From assembly GCA_003427395.1 (NCBI GenBank), contig BFEA01000580.1, positions 673,479-737,478 on the forward strand: a DNA stretch of 64,000 nucleotides, in the 5' to 3' direction. Both the position numbers and the translations under genes were made by a program. How positions within the stretch are numbered: the first letter of the stretch is position 1; every line of letters starts with the position of its first letter. The DNA comes from Chara braunii (Eukaryota; Streptophyta; Charophyceae; Charales; Characeae). Below are positions 1 through 10,480 of this stretch, one piece after another. The notes under the pieces were generated by a model. It saw only the letters and a list, made by a program, of their open reading frames with translations. It was not told where the DNA came from and ran no database searches.

Positions 1-50
<50 letters not shown>

Positions 51-52
51 GA
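1..52. repeat. (GA)n microsatellite
   Basis: The window opens inside a GA dinucleotide run that becomes imperfect after about base 40 (AAGAGAGAAAGAGAGA). It may extend beyond the window start. It lies in what is probably an intron of the TIG-domain gene. Confidence 0.95.
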
Positions 53-370
53 GAGACATGAAACAAAAACGAGACGCCATCAGCGAGTGTTGCTGTGCGC
101 CACGGCGTAGCCGTGGCGGGGTCCACTTGTCTTATTTAAAAAAAGGAAAAGAAAACTGTGACAAGGGCTGACCATGTGGCAGGAAGCCACTTTTGAAAGA
201 CATCACATTTTTTTGGAAATTTCCCTGGTATCCGTTTCGTTGTATTCAAACCAAAGACCTATTGCTTACTATGCTGAAAATTTTCTGTACCTTCTTACGA
301 ATGCTGATGATGTAGCCATAATAGAGAACTCCTATTCACAGCATGAGGTGAAAGGAAAAGCTGAGTGTAC

Positions 371-552
371 TGAAGTCCAAATGGGAATCGAAGCTTTCAT
401 TACCAATCCACCCAGTCACTCACCTGGGCATGCAACAAGCTTTAGCGATGCATTCAGTGTCTGAAGTGCAAATGGGAATTTAAGCTTTCATTACCGATCC
501 ACCTAGTCAGTCACCTGGGCATGCAACCAGTTTAGTGATGCACTCGGTGAGC
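371..552. repeat. 91-bp tandem duplication just upstream of a splice acceptor
   Basis: Bases 371-461 and 462-552 are two diverged copies of one 91-bp unit (both begin TGAAGT.CAAATGGGAAT and contain CACCTGGGCATGCAAC). The second copy ends about 40 bases before the acceptor of the host exon at 592. I see no protein match in it, so it is read as intronic sequence. Confidence 0.85.
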
Positions 553-591
553 TCAGACTGCTGCCTGCACTGTCCTTTTTTGATGTGGCAG

Positions 592-1005
592 AAATAACAT
601 CTTTCAGGCCAACAGGGAAGGGAAGCATGGGTGGAGGAACGTTGCTCACAATAACTGGGAGGGGTTTTGTCAGTGACTCCAGCTCTGCTTCAGAAAATGT
701 AGTGGTCGTCCAAGTTCCAAAAAGTGCTTCCAATCCATATGGGGGAGTTCTTTGTGATATCACTTCATCAACCACGACAGAGCTTGCCTGTAAAACTCGG
801 CCACATTGCGCATCAGATGGAGGTGTTGATGATCCAGAAGGCCTTTTATGCAAGCATGCTCCAACGCCCCCTGATATTGTTATCCTAAATGTTTGTGAAA
901 ATGCGGTGACGGATATCCAGAAACTGCAATGCTGGGTTCAAGAGCGAACAGTTGATGCCCTTTGTCTGGACACCAGCTCCAAGTGCATGTTTGAATACGC
1001 TTATG
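592..1005 (+). CDS. Exon of fibrocystin-L-like IPT/TIG-domain protein
   Basis: This is a 414-bp internal exon. A pyrimidine tract (571-581) and an AG at 590-591 form the acceptor; a GTGAGT at 1006-1011 is the donor. The open frame gives about 138 residues. Near the start is a TIG (Ig-like, plexin/transcription-factor type) strand pattern, with GGGTLLTITGRGF about residues 16-28, followed by VLCDI and ACKTRPHC. A Cys-rich end, CLDTSSKCMFEYAY, matches the PKHD1L1 pattern 'C.F.Y' that closes one TIG segment before the next starts. Family members are very large, usually secreted or single-pass extracellular proteins of unknown ligand. The exon ends one base into a codon, which matches the acceptor before 53636. 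The stretch 1006-1229 stays open by chance but has no domain signal. Upstream exons lie outside the window. Confidence 0.8.
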
Positions 1006-1255
1006 GTGAGTATTACTTCGGTTCTTTCGCGCGCGATTTTTTGCGCGAGCTCTGGGTGCTGCTCGCATCTGTACCCAGTGCTCATTACATCATGTCCAAC
1101 AAACACACCAAAAACCTGAGCAGAGCTGTTCCTCTTAGCGGAACGAGAGCTGGAAGCCTGCTACTACTCAAAACTCTAGAACAGTCTCTCCAGAACCCTT
1201 CCTCAGCCTCATCTATTTCCAGACCCTGAGCCTAAGGTGAACCCATGCAAACACT

Positions 1256-1437
1256 AAAGGTTTCTGGTATGCTCCTTAGTAGTCCTTGCGACATTCTTTG
1301 AATCCCTGACTTCTTCTGCTGCTCCTTTTCACCACCAAATTTTGGTTGTTTCTATTTTTCTTAGGAAAAGAAAGGTTTCTGCTATGCTCCTTACAACATT
1401 CTCTGAATCCCTGCCTTCTTCTGCTGCTCCTTTTCTT
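1256..1437. repeat. Direct repeat of about 70 bp in intron
   Basis: Two similar blocks, 1256-1330 and 1372-1437, share AAGGTTTCTG.TATGCTCCTTA and TTCTTCTGCTGCTCCTTTTC. The first carries a small extra segment. No coding signal was seen. From 1440 to 1897 the sequence is pyrimidine- and G-rich with no recognisable gene. Confidence 0.75.
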
Positions 1438-1894
1438 TTCTTTTTTTATTTTTCACAAAAACAACACAGCCCCTTCTATTCTGGGGGCATCAGTCCGGTT
1501 GCTTATCACCATCAGCAACCATGTGTTTTTACAAGCAGCGAGGGAGAATAGACAGAAAAGAGAGTCAGCCTAGCCCTTGAGGTTTGAGCCGCCTATGCAA
1601 GGGGGGGCTGCCTCAGACCCGCCCGCCTCCAACCCTTGAGCCTTCTTCGGGGATTATCTTGCAAGCCGGGAGGCTTACTAGCAGCACCCAGGCATGCTGC
1701 AGAATAATCGCCAGAAGGGCAGGGCGGAGGAGGAGGGGGGGGGGTGGGTTCCTGGCAGTTCCTCAGGCCACATATCCTTCAATCGACATCCTACTGTGAT
1801 TTCCTGGCCTATTTGTTTCCCCCGTTTGTTAGAAACTTTTTACACCCTTCATTTCTCTATTCGTCCACCTACTACCGGTTGCTTTACCGTTCTA

Positions 1895-1897
<3 letters not shown>

Positions 1898-1929
<32 letters not shown>

Positions 1930-4900
1930 TTCAACATTTTTCCAAGTCTTGTCTCTGTATACTGTCTGTGTATGCTATCCATAGCCCTTCCTTCTGTATT
2001 TCCAGAGGTCTAACTCTACCCCCATATATAGTATCTAAGGCCCTTCGGCCCACTTGATACGATTCCCCATAATTCTGTCCCGTATTGAAGGTGTTCCTGG
2101 CCCCAGCGTTTTCGTGCCCCTTCTTTCACTTCTTCCTAGCCCCTCAGCATTGTTTGGAAGTCCTATTGCTTTCAAACACGAAGTAACCCCCCGTCAAAGG
2201 TCCCCCTACTCCTCCCTCCTATCTCCCTACCTCCAGCCCTTCATCCTCCCTACTATAGTACATCTATTAGTCTCAACCTACCAATCCCACCCATGCCTCC
2301 TACCTAGAGTACAAATATCAGCTGAGGTCTCTAATCCGATTCTTCCTCTGTCTCAGGTCTAGGCACATGGCACATCAGAAGGGGACCAAACTGCATGTGG
2401 CCCGTCTGCGAGTCTTGGCTGAGCAATTGCAGATACGGGCCCCATCTTGCCCAGAAGGCTCGTTCCTTCTGCTCCTCTGTGTGCCTGCGTCTCTTAAGAT
2501 CAGCCAGGAGGGCAACTCTGATATTCTGCAGCGCCCGTTCTTGGTATGCTTGCAGCAGTGGAGATGTTCCCTACCTGCAGTGTTCATTCTGCAGGGTCCA
2601 CAGGGCCTACAATCCTGCCGCCGTATGATTTCTGCTGCCAGCATGTCTTCTGGTGTTGTCCTATCCACTTTCATCAGGGCTCCTAGGAGAATCGCTGTGC
2701 CGTCCACCTCCGTGACATCTGGGGACTTGTCTGCTACTTCTTGTGCCCACCATTCCCAAAAGGCCTTGAGCGATCAGGCACCACACAAAATGATGAGGGA
2801 CAGTCTCCACTTGGCCACACCCTGCTGCGCATATCTGATCCTTGTGCTGACTCTTGGCTGCAAACCATTGCACTGTAGGGATCGCCAGGTGATAGATTTG
2901 CCATACTAAACCAGCCTGTTTCTGGTCTAGCAAGGCGGCCAAGATGGTGAATTGCTCATTCCACCTCTGCTATCCATCTGTTAAAATATATGTATGGGAG
3001 CCAATTCCTCTTAGCCCAGCAGTTGGCAACTCTCCACGGATATCCACCAACTCCAGCAAGGAATTGTAGATATTCTTTGTAGACAGGTCTTGGAGCGGCA
3101 CCACTTTCCTCAGCATCCTTTGGGCCGGCCATTCCCACTCTCTCGGGTCCCATACCAGGTCCTGTCGCCTTGTTGCCAGCCGATATGGCAACTATTGTCC
3201 CTTCCCCGTCTGTCCTCCTACACACTGCCATTGTTTTGAACATGTTCCTATCCACCTCCTTAAGAGGGCCCCCTTCTTGTGTACCAGCCTCCTGCAGGGT
3301 TGCCCCCAATCCTTCATATCCCGAGCTCACCAGCCATCCAGTGACTTCCAATTTCCCTTTGGCTAGAACCCATTCGATCTCGTACACTCTCTCTGATTGT
3401 GGCGCTCCCTTCATCTTCACCCGTTACCCCGGGGTTAGCTCGTCCTTTTTTAGCAGCTCCACGCACTAGCGGGGGATGTCAGCTCTGCCACTCTTTGCCT
3501 TCGTCTCATTCGTCCCTGCAGGGATTCTACCATATCATTATTGGGGCGCCAATCCTTTCACTGTTCATCCCACAAATGGCCCACTTTGTAAATTCCTTGC
3601 TCAGCCCACTTCCATATGTATGCCCCTCGGGGGCCCTGCCACAAGAATGGTTCGCCGGCTTCGTCTCAGATGAATCTATTGTCAAACAGCAGCTGATTGG
3701 AGACTGCGTCGGCTGTTTCCAGCATGCGGCATCTCAGCTGTATCTTTTTCCACAGCGCGAGTTTTGTTGACCACACTGTGTGCCGGCGGATATGGCCTAT
3801 TACTCCGCTGCTGATTTTTTCACAGGTCCGCCACCTCCCTAGGCACCTAGAGTGCGTATGCCAGGTGGGTCCGGGTAACTTCTTGCCAGGCGCTTCCTAA
3901 TGTGCTTAGCTGGTGCCAAATCAGCTGGCGCAGTTGCAGGGTGATAATCTGCAATCTCGTGTCCAATAATCCCAATCCACCAAATCGTTGCGGTGGGATG
4001 AGCTTAATCCAGGTTACTCTGCAGATAAAGTCTTGCGCTTCCTCGTTGTTTGACCACAGGTGCGCATGGACTGCCCTTTTTATATATCTAAGAGTTCGCT
4101 TGCCGGGCATGTGTACAACTCCTGCATACCATATCACCAAGTTTTTGATGAGGAGAGCCTTAACGAAGACGCCCATGCTGCTTTTTGCGCTCCATGCTTT
4201 GAGCTGGGCTGCTGCTGCTGTGCAACTGTATCTCGAATCACCATCTGTTCTATTCCTCCGAAGCGCGGCGTTAGATTGGCGCCCAGTGAGCCATCTGTGG
4301 GACGAGGAGAAAAAGGACTGGGTAACAGAACAGGAACTCGCCTCCCAGCTCAAGGGATGTCACCGACGAGATGAGAATTTACAATCCATCATCAAATACA
4401 TCCCAGAAGGCTGGAAGGAACTGCTGGGCGAAGCCTTTGCTTCGAAATCTGGTGAGTGGGGGTGTTGGTGCAGGAATTAACTCCTTCAAGGGCTTATCAA
4501 TTTTCCCACAAACAACAAGGATCGGAGACTCTGGCTGTATTCACCTTGTTCCCAATTACCACCTCAACACAAGGATGTTCATCTATTCTGAACAAGGATG
4601 TGGAAAGAATGGTCCTAAACCCACTGTGGTCCATCTGGAAGGAAAGGTGCTGCAGAACCATTGAGGGACTTTCAACTCCAAGGGAAGGTATGGACGGAGA
4701 CGAGGACCTGGATTCAGGCAGAGATTCTGTGCAAGTGGCATAAGATGAGACACTCCATGCCAGATGACAAAGAGCAACAGAGGAGAATTAAGGCAAAATT
4801 TACCAAGGTGTGGCTGGCAGGGGGTGAAGTAGCAGAGATAAATGACTGTCACGCACGGCGGAAAGACTGGCACAACTCAGAAGTGGAGTGGAGAAGGCAG

Positions 4901-5771
4901 AGATCTCAGCCAGCAGATGGACATGCTCCATCACAGGCCACATTATCCTGAATGGCAATTCCCAGACCGCATCTTTGGTTGCTTCTATACCTTTCTTGCT
5001 CTTTATGATCGATCTGGCAGATTCATGCAGTGGACCTGAGAGGAAAGGGGGATGTAAGGCAAGCTGACGGTCAATCCTCCACGATGTTGGAGGAATCAAT
5101 GCTGGTCAGGGTTGCTTCGGCCAGACAGAAGGAAGCGTGAGTGTGTTTCATGATGTAATATTTTATTACCGACTTGCCGGTGGAACAGGAACCGGACTGA
5201 CGCTCCCCGGAATGGAAATGGAGCTGGGGCCATAAGGACCTGTTTGTCAGTTTTGATGTAAAGAAGGAGAAGAAAGAACGAAAGATTGGCGCCCAGGAAG
5301 ACCATCCTTTCTCCATCGTTGACGGTAGGAATGTCCCATCCTTCCGGTGGGTCAACCTGTGGAGGGAGAATTGCCTTTGATTTGCTCCAGTTGACCCGTG
5401 CACCCGAGTATCTGCAGAACATATCGAGGTCCTTGAGGATCCCGAGTTGCTGGGCTGTTGGGGGGATCACTGCTCCCGAATCATCCGGGAATGCTGTAGA
5501 CTGCAGTTCTGTTGTTGGCCCGGCCTTGAAGGCAGGCAGCCGGTTATCTGCACTCAAAATATCGTGCATTGATTCTATGTAGATGACATAGAGGGTCGTG
5601 AAGAATGGGCATCCTTGCCTTACAGACCTGGGGGGATCACTGCTCCCATGATCGCTTCAACTTGTTGCCAGCCCTTCCACCAGCATACCAAAGCTTCCAT
5701 CCCTCGGAATGGGAGAGGCCGAGGACGACGGTGAGATATCCCTCCGGTCCTTCGCTCTCAACCAATACCTC
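1898..5771 (-). mobile_element. Decayed minus-strand LINE, 5'-truncated and split by a second LINE
   Basis: Read on the minus strand, the element runs from 5771 to a 29-base T run at 1898-1926, taken as its poly(A) tail. A reverse-transcriptase piece at about 5570-5283 has the RQGCPF motif and the catalytic block as FPDDSG (usually FADDSG: Asp-Asp kept, Ala changed to Pro). After the nested insertion the thumb region continues (4272-3850; LLIKNLVIWYAGVVHMPG, RFGGLGLLDTRLQI). A zf-RVT-like end lies at about 2942-2700 (AAGCGQVETVPHHFVWC). Many frameshifts and stops interrupt it. The 5' part is missing where it meets the LTR at 5772. Function would have been target-primed reverse transcription. 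Confidence 0.8.
4287..5282 (+). mobile_element. Nested 5'-truncated LINE (copy A) with 14-bp target duplication
   Basis: The 14-bp word AGATTGGCGCCCAG occurs at 4273-4286 and again at 5283-5296, bounding a 996-bp plus-strand insertion. Removing it restores a continuous minus-strand LINE reading (MVFLGANL joined to TPRFGG). The insert encodes the ORF2 C-terminal part (KDWVTEQELASQLKGC, later KVWLAGGEVAEIN) with frameshifts, and ends in the family 3' sequence GAACCGGACTGACGC plus a stem-loop (5226-5241, loop ATAA at 5232-5235). The sequence after the stem-loop is an A/G-rich tail of about 40 bases rather than pure poly(A). Confidence 0.88.
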
Positions 5772-6690
5772 TGTTATGTACCCAATTGAACTTCAGTTCA
5801 CAATGAGCTCACACGTTCCCATACACACATGCAATTGCAGAGTAGACTCAGAGGAGGCAAATTCACACAAAACTGGAGAGAGAGATGCACAGCGGAAGCT
5901 CAAAATACACAGAGAATTGAAAAATGAATTACAATTCTGAAATCCCCCGTCCTCCTCCAATCAATCTAGAATACTTGTTCCAGAATCACAACTGCATTTA
6001 CAACAACCCCAAACAACCAAAAGCAAGTGTTCAACGAAGTATGCAGGACTCTCCTTCTTCCTCCTCACCACCTCATCACCCTGGCTATGGCTGCCATACC
6101 AGCAGCAACCCCACAGCTGTCACAACGTGCCAATCTGAACCAGCAACCCCAAGGATAGCAGCGCCAGCTCAGCACCCGCACGAGAGCGCAGCGCTGGCGG
6201 TCCTGATGAAGAAGGAGACAGCCGACCCAGCACTTCGAAGAAGATGAAGTTCCTCGTGAGGAGGAACAAAAGACATGGCTGCCAAATGGAAGATGGCAGC
6301 GCCCAGACCCAACAACACAGTCCTGTGGAACCTCTGATGTAGAGCTGTGAAATAGAAGCAGTGCGATCTTCAACTCCATTTCCCAACCCCAGCTATGGCT
6401 GGGCTTTGAGGAAGAAGACGACCTCGCCTAAGATAGCGCAGCAGCGCTCTAGCAACGGACGGGCAGAGTTTCCCCAGCAAAACGAGATGCACAATACCCC
6501 AACTCTATTTTCCTCCCGCTACGTCTAGACTCACGGACTAGACCTACGAGGGATTCCTCGGGCAACAGCCCAAAACTCATCCGTATCTAGATGGAAATCG
6601 TGAAAAGGGGACCTAGACCTAGGAGAAGGCAAAAGAAAAGGCCGAATGGCCTAAGACTACCACAGAGAGACCACTGGCGACAGACTCAGG
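5772..6690 (-). mobile_element. Ty3-type LTR, minus orientation (upper limit uncertain)
   Basis: Bases 5772-6139 are an inverted copy of the plus-strand LTR piece at 7845-8211. Both end in the terminus that reads TGTTATGTACC inward and CATAACA outward. On the minus strand this block follows the integrase fragment below 7856, so it is best read as that element's 3' LTR, ending at 5772. The 5' limit of the LTR, placed near 6690, is a guess from where coding similarity stops. The interval 6140-6690 itself has no gene I recognise. Confidence 0.6.
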
Positions 6691-6860
6691 GGTCGAGACG
6701 CAGGGATCGAGCCTAATAGGGCTCAAACTAGCGAACAAAGCATACAAATTGCAGGTTACGGGATCAAGTCCCGCCATGCTCAAAACAAGAAAACAACACA
6801 GACAAGCAACACAGCAGACATACAGCACACTAGAGGTCTCGGAATCAAGTCCCGATAACT
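6640..6860 (+). repeat. tRNA-like B-box sequences, possible SINE remnants
   Basis: Two short words, GGGATCAAGTCC (in GGTTACGGGATCAAGTCCCG, about 6753-6772) and GGAATCAAGTCCCG (about 6840-6853), resemble Pol III B boxes (GGTTCRANNCC). A third, GGGATCGAGCC, lies near 6709. They interrupt the C-terminal end of the Ty3 integrase reading. The same word occurs at 40450 and, inverted, near 51490. The boundaries of any SINE here could not be placed. Confidence 0.35.
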
Positions 6861-7856
6861 GATCTTCAATGCTCTCGACTTCATATCCCTTTCCACGGAT
6901 AGGAGGTCCAAACTGCGGTGGCCGATCCGGAAACGCGTCAGCAGGAGTGAAAGGCAGCACTTTTGAGGCATGGAAGACAGGATAGGTCCTGATATGTGGG
7001 GGTACAACAAGCACATAGGAAGGCCCAAATGGGTTTGCTCCCACAATGTCAAGTACCTGCCATGGGCCATAGTAGACGGGGAACAACTTTCATTATATGT
7101 CATGTTCATCAGTTAACTCTGATCTTTTCACCCAGACCTTATGACCAGGCTGAATAGGAGAGGGAGAACGATGCTTATTAGCCTGCTCTATCATCCTTTT
7201 CTGAGCCTTGAACATGTTAGTTCTGACTTTATTTAGGGCTTTCTCATAACTCTTGGTGAATTCTGCAGTGCCATGAGTTAGTTTAGGCTTAGCCTTATCA
7301 ATGAGATCGTCAAGAGGTTGTCTTGGGTCTCCGACAAAGTGCCGCCTATAGGGTGTAAAGTCTGTAGTGCTATGAGCAGAAGTATTATACATAAGTTGGC
7401 CCCTTGACAAATGTTTGTCATAGTCCTGTTGATCAGGTGTAATCACAGGATGCAGCATTTGAAACAAGACTTGGTTCATTACTCCAGCCTGTTCATTGGC
7501 TTCAGGATGTCTGCCAGAAATCATGTCTAGCCTGGAATGGAGGTAGTCTTTACAGAAAGACTGCCATTCATCGCTGCAAAATATCGGGTCTCTGTCATTG
7601 ACAATAGAGGTTGGGCACCCATAGACATTAACCCACCTCTCAGCAAACAACTCTCTGGCCAAAGGAACTTTGGCCTCAGCAGGTAGGGGAATAAACTCAG
7701 CAAACTTAGAGAAACGATCAACACATACCATTACCTGTCTCATGCCACGAGGGGTGGTCTTGCCCAATGGACATAGACTCGCCTGGACCACCAGGAATAG
7801 GCAATGGTTTGAGTAACCCCATAGGAGGGCATTTGTGAACCTTGTTCAGATTGGCA
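6858..7856 (-). pseudogene. Ty3/gypsy integrase fragment (element A)
   Basis: The minus-strand reading gives the integrase core: TTPRGMRQVMVCVDRFSKFA, then NDRDPIF with the second catalytic Asp, then HPEANEQAGVMNQ. In that last block the catalytic Glu of the usual QAEVMNQ is Gly. Downstream come GHKVWVKRSEL and VYYGPWQVLD of the C-terminal SH3-like region, then the TYPVFHASKVLPF motif. Frameshifts occur near 7790 and 7090. The HHCC zinc-binding part is cut off where the sequence meets the plus-strand LTR at about 7845-7857. It is closely related to element B (9901-18177). It cannot encode an active integrase. Confidence 0.85.
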
Positions 7857-8211
7857 TGTTGTGACAGTTGTGGGGTTACTGCTGCTATGACAACCATAGC
7901 CAGGGTGATGAGGTGGTGAGGAGGAAGAAGGAGAGTCCTGCATCCTTCGTTGAACACTCGTTTTTGGTTGTTCGGGTTTGTTGTAAACACGGTTGTGATT
8001 CTCGGAACAAGTATTCTGGATTGATTGGAGGGGGATGGGGCATTGTAAAATTGAAATTCGTTTTTCAATTCTATGTATTTTGAGCATCCGCAGTGCATAT
8101 CTCTCTCCGGTTTTGTGTGGATTTGCCTCCTTCGAGTCTACTCTGCAGTTGCATGCGTGTATGGGAACGTGTGAATTCATTGTGAATTGAAGTTCAATTG
8201 GGTACATAACA
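7857..8211 (+). mobile_element. Plus-strand LTR piece of a second Ty3 element
   Basis: The block begins TGTTGTGACAG and ends TACATAACA, the TG...CA form of LTRs, and is followed two bases later by a primer-binding site on the same strand. The inverted copy at 5772-6139 shares 13 further bases beyond its start, so this may be the 3' part of a longer LTR truncated at about 7845. It is joined head-on to the minus-strand integrase fragment. Confidence 0.7.
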
Positions 8212-8213
8212 AC

Positions 8214-8225
8214 TGGTATCTGAGC
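8214..8225 (+). promoter_or_regulatory. Primer-binding site for initiator-Met tRNA
   Basis: TGGTATCTGAGC matches the plant retroelement primer site TGGTATCAGAGC at 11 of 12 bases and sits two bases after the LTR end at 8211. It sets the orientation of this element as plus. Confidence 0.8.
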
Positions 8226-9452
8226 TGCGACCGTGTGCAACCGGCGAGTAATTGAGTGGCTACCTCCTTTCTAAGCGGCGGTTGGAGTGGGGACTTGTCG
8301 TCCGCATTCTTCATCGGACGACCTTGGTGAGAGGCGGTGAAAGGTAGTGTGCGAGGGGATAATTACTGCTATCAAAAACAAAAAAAAACAAAAATTGTGG
8401 ACTGCTGGAACGTTCTTCAGAAGTTTCAGCTGGCTAGAGTGGAGTTGACCAACCGACTTGTCAACCCTAAGTGGCCCAGCGGACCTTAGGGTTTGACGAC
8501 CCTCAAGTTGCAGCCCTTGTTTGTGGACAGAGGGGACAACCACTTGCATCGCTGCTAGAGTTTCTTCGATGAGAGATCTTGTTGGGAGCTTCGGAGAATC
8601 TTCGCTGCAGGTTCGACGTCAACATCAGACTGGTCTACGATATTATGCTGCAGTGGTTGGTCAAGGTTGGTCAGCCAGATATCTTCAATCATGCGCTGCT
8701 CGTGTGAGTTCATTCCGTGGAATTCCTGACCTGACGTCCAACCCTGTCAGTATTTGTCAGCGTCTGCCAGTTGTTAGCCGGTGTGCAGTCTCAGTCAGAT
8801 AGGTAGTCAATCACATTTAGGCTGTTTCTGACCCCTCTCTGAATCTGTTCTAATTCAAAAAAAATAAATGGAATTGCATCCCACCGACCCTGATCTGCTT
8901 TGATTGCCTACCTAGTTTTGTGAGTGTCAGTCGAAATTCATTGTCGGTCTGTCGGTCAGTCCTGTCAACTGGCAGTCAACAATCGGTCAGTCAGTAATGA
9001 TTATTTCCTGTCTGCATCACAGGTCAGAACGTCGGTGAAATGGCATATTCCTATTTTGATTAGAATCGACAATACAACAATATTGAAATTCGCTCTTGTT
9101 TTATTTCATTTTTTATTCCATGGAAAAGTATCTTTCCCGCTTGCTGTGGACTGTTAACAGTTCTGGGAAGGCTCTGCAACAAGCCTGATCACAAACACCA
9201 TTGCTTTTTTTATCGGGTTGCAGGCTCAGATGTGGCCATTTTGTTGACGGTTTCGGCCATTGGCCTAAGCCTATAATCTCCAAGACTCTTTTCGGACATT
9301 TGACGCTGCCTGCCGTAAATCCCAAACCTTTTGTAGTCATACTAGTCAACACTGTTAAATTCTTTTTATTTGTGTTCTGCATGTGAATGGTAATCAAAAT
9401 TATTTTTCTTTTTTTATTTGTTTACTGACAAATAAATTTATGCGAAGACCAT
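8226..9452 (+). other. Untranslated leader of the plus-strand Ty3 element
   Basis: This 1.2-kb stretch between primer site and gag start has no stable reading frame and no domain. It contains GTCAG-rich tracts around 8740-8800 and 8930-9000. A long leader of this kind is also seen in element B. Nothing else is recognised here. Confidence 0.55.
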
Positions 9453-9900
9453 TATGGCTAATGAGGACGAGGGTAAGGGACCTGCTGAAGGTGAGGATAC
9501 GTTCGTGAAGCATGAGACAAGCAGGGAAGAACCGAAACCACTGACTGAGGAGGACCTCGTGGATACAACCCTGAAAACAACAAAGAAAATTGTTGCAGAT
9601 GCAGTTCGGGAAATGTAGAGAATAAAGAAAGAGAAAACAAAGACAGCTAGGAAAGGAAAAGCAACAGCCAGAAGATGTGAGTTGCTGGAAAATATTGCCA
9701 GGATCTCTGTTGACGCTCGCGTGTTTGATGTCAAGCGGAATCTTGCAGAGTTGCTGCTGCTGGGTCAGCCATTGACAGCAAGTTGGAAAAGTTGTCGGCA
9801 ACGTTCTTCCCACATTTCCCTCCTACCCCTGTACTTACCCCTCGCCCTGCAACCCCTCCTCCTCTTAACCCTTCCCCGACACCCATACCACACCTAATTC
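9453..9900 (+). pseudogene. gag N-terminal fragment of the plus-strand Ty3 element
   Basis: An ATG at 9453 opens an acidic reading beginning MANEDEGKGPAEGEDTF, rich in Glu and Lys and probably coiled-coil, that meets a TAG after about 54 codons. A related frame continues for about 280 bases. The start resembles the acidic gag start of element B (MDDSEKGEVPKNGE at 15367). The element is cut at about 9900, where sequence of element B's 3' LTR begins. Confidence 0.55.
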
Positions 9901-9997
9901 TAGCCCTCAGCCCAACAAAATTGTGAATCTACCCTACCTATGGTACAGCCTCGACAGAGAGAGGCTACAGGCGACCAGAAAACAACAAGTCATTGCA
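9901..9997 (-). repeat. 97-bp stump of element B 3' LTR
   Basis: It is the direct repeat of 18081-18177 with only a few differences. It lies just downstream (minus strand) of a purine-rich tract around 10000-10017 (GGGGGAGGG on the minus strand) that could be the polypurine tract. Beyond 9901 similarity to the other LTR stops abruptly, so most of this LTR is lost. Confidence 0.75.
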
Positions 9998-10030
9998 GAC
10001 CTACCCTCCCCCGGAGCGAGGACCTCCGAG

Positions 10031-10345
10031 CTAGGGGCGTAGGCGTGCAGAGCACCGAAGAGATACTCCCTTCTGTGCTGCCTCATATTTGAGGATAACT
10101 GACTTTGCAGTCTTCAGAAGCTCCTTGCGAGTAAACCAGCGATCCTCGGTATGCGGCTGGTATAAGAACTTCACAAGGTACTCCTGATTTGGACTTGTAC
10201 CTGACTCATCCTCCACAGATTCCGCCTCATATTCTTTGCCAGGGATAGGGGGACCGAACTGAGGAGGCCGGTCTGGGAATGCATCAGCTGACATGAACGG
10301 CAACAACTTAGATGCATGGAAAACAGGGTAGGTTTGTAGATGCAG
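10031..10345 (-). pseudogene. Element B chromo-like C-terminal segment
   Basis: The reading contains TYPVFHASKLLPF, then PPQFGPPIPGKEYEAESVED, then EYLVKFLYQPHTEDRWFTRK, and a basic tail. EYLVKF..Y..H..DRW is a divergent chromodomain-like strand pattern that in this group of Ty3 elements follows integrase and may guide insertion to modified chromatin. About 110 bases of foreign sequence (about 10345-10455) separate it from the integrase end WTGPWQVLD. Confidence 0.7.
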
Positions 10346-10480
10346 AGAAGTGAGACCCGTGACATGGTATTCAAGTCTATATACAATACAAATACAATAC
10401 ATGCTCCAATTGACATCTATCTATAGATAGTAAGCCATCGTAGTGCGATCACGTCCACTGTATAGGATGGTCCAAATGGA

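Noticed and set aside
174-464. Open plus-strand frame of 96 codons before the TIG exon
   Set aside because: It runs into a tandem duplication, has no domain, and lies upstream of a good splice acceptor, so intron is more likely.
1006-1229. Extension of the TIG exon to the stop at 1227
   Set aside because: The GTGAGT donor at 1006 is strong and TIG similarity ends there; the extension has no domain signal.
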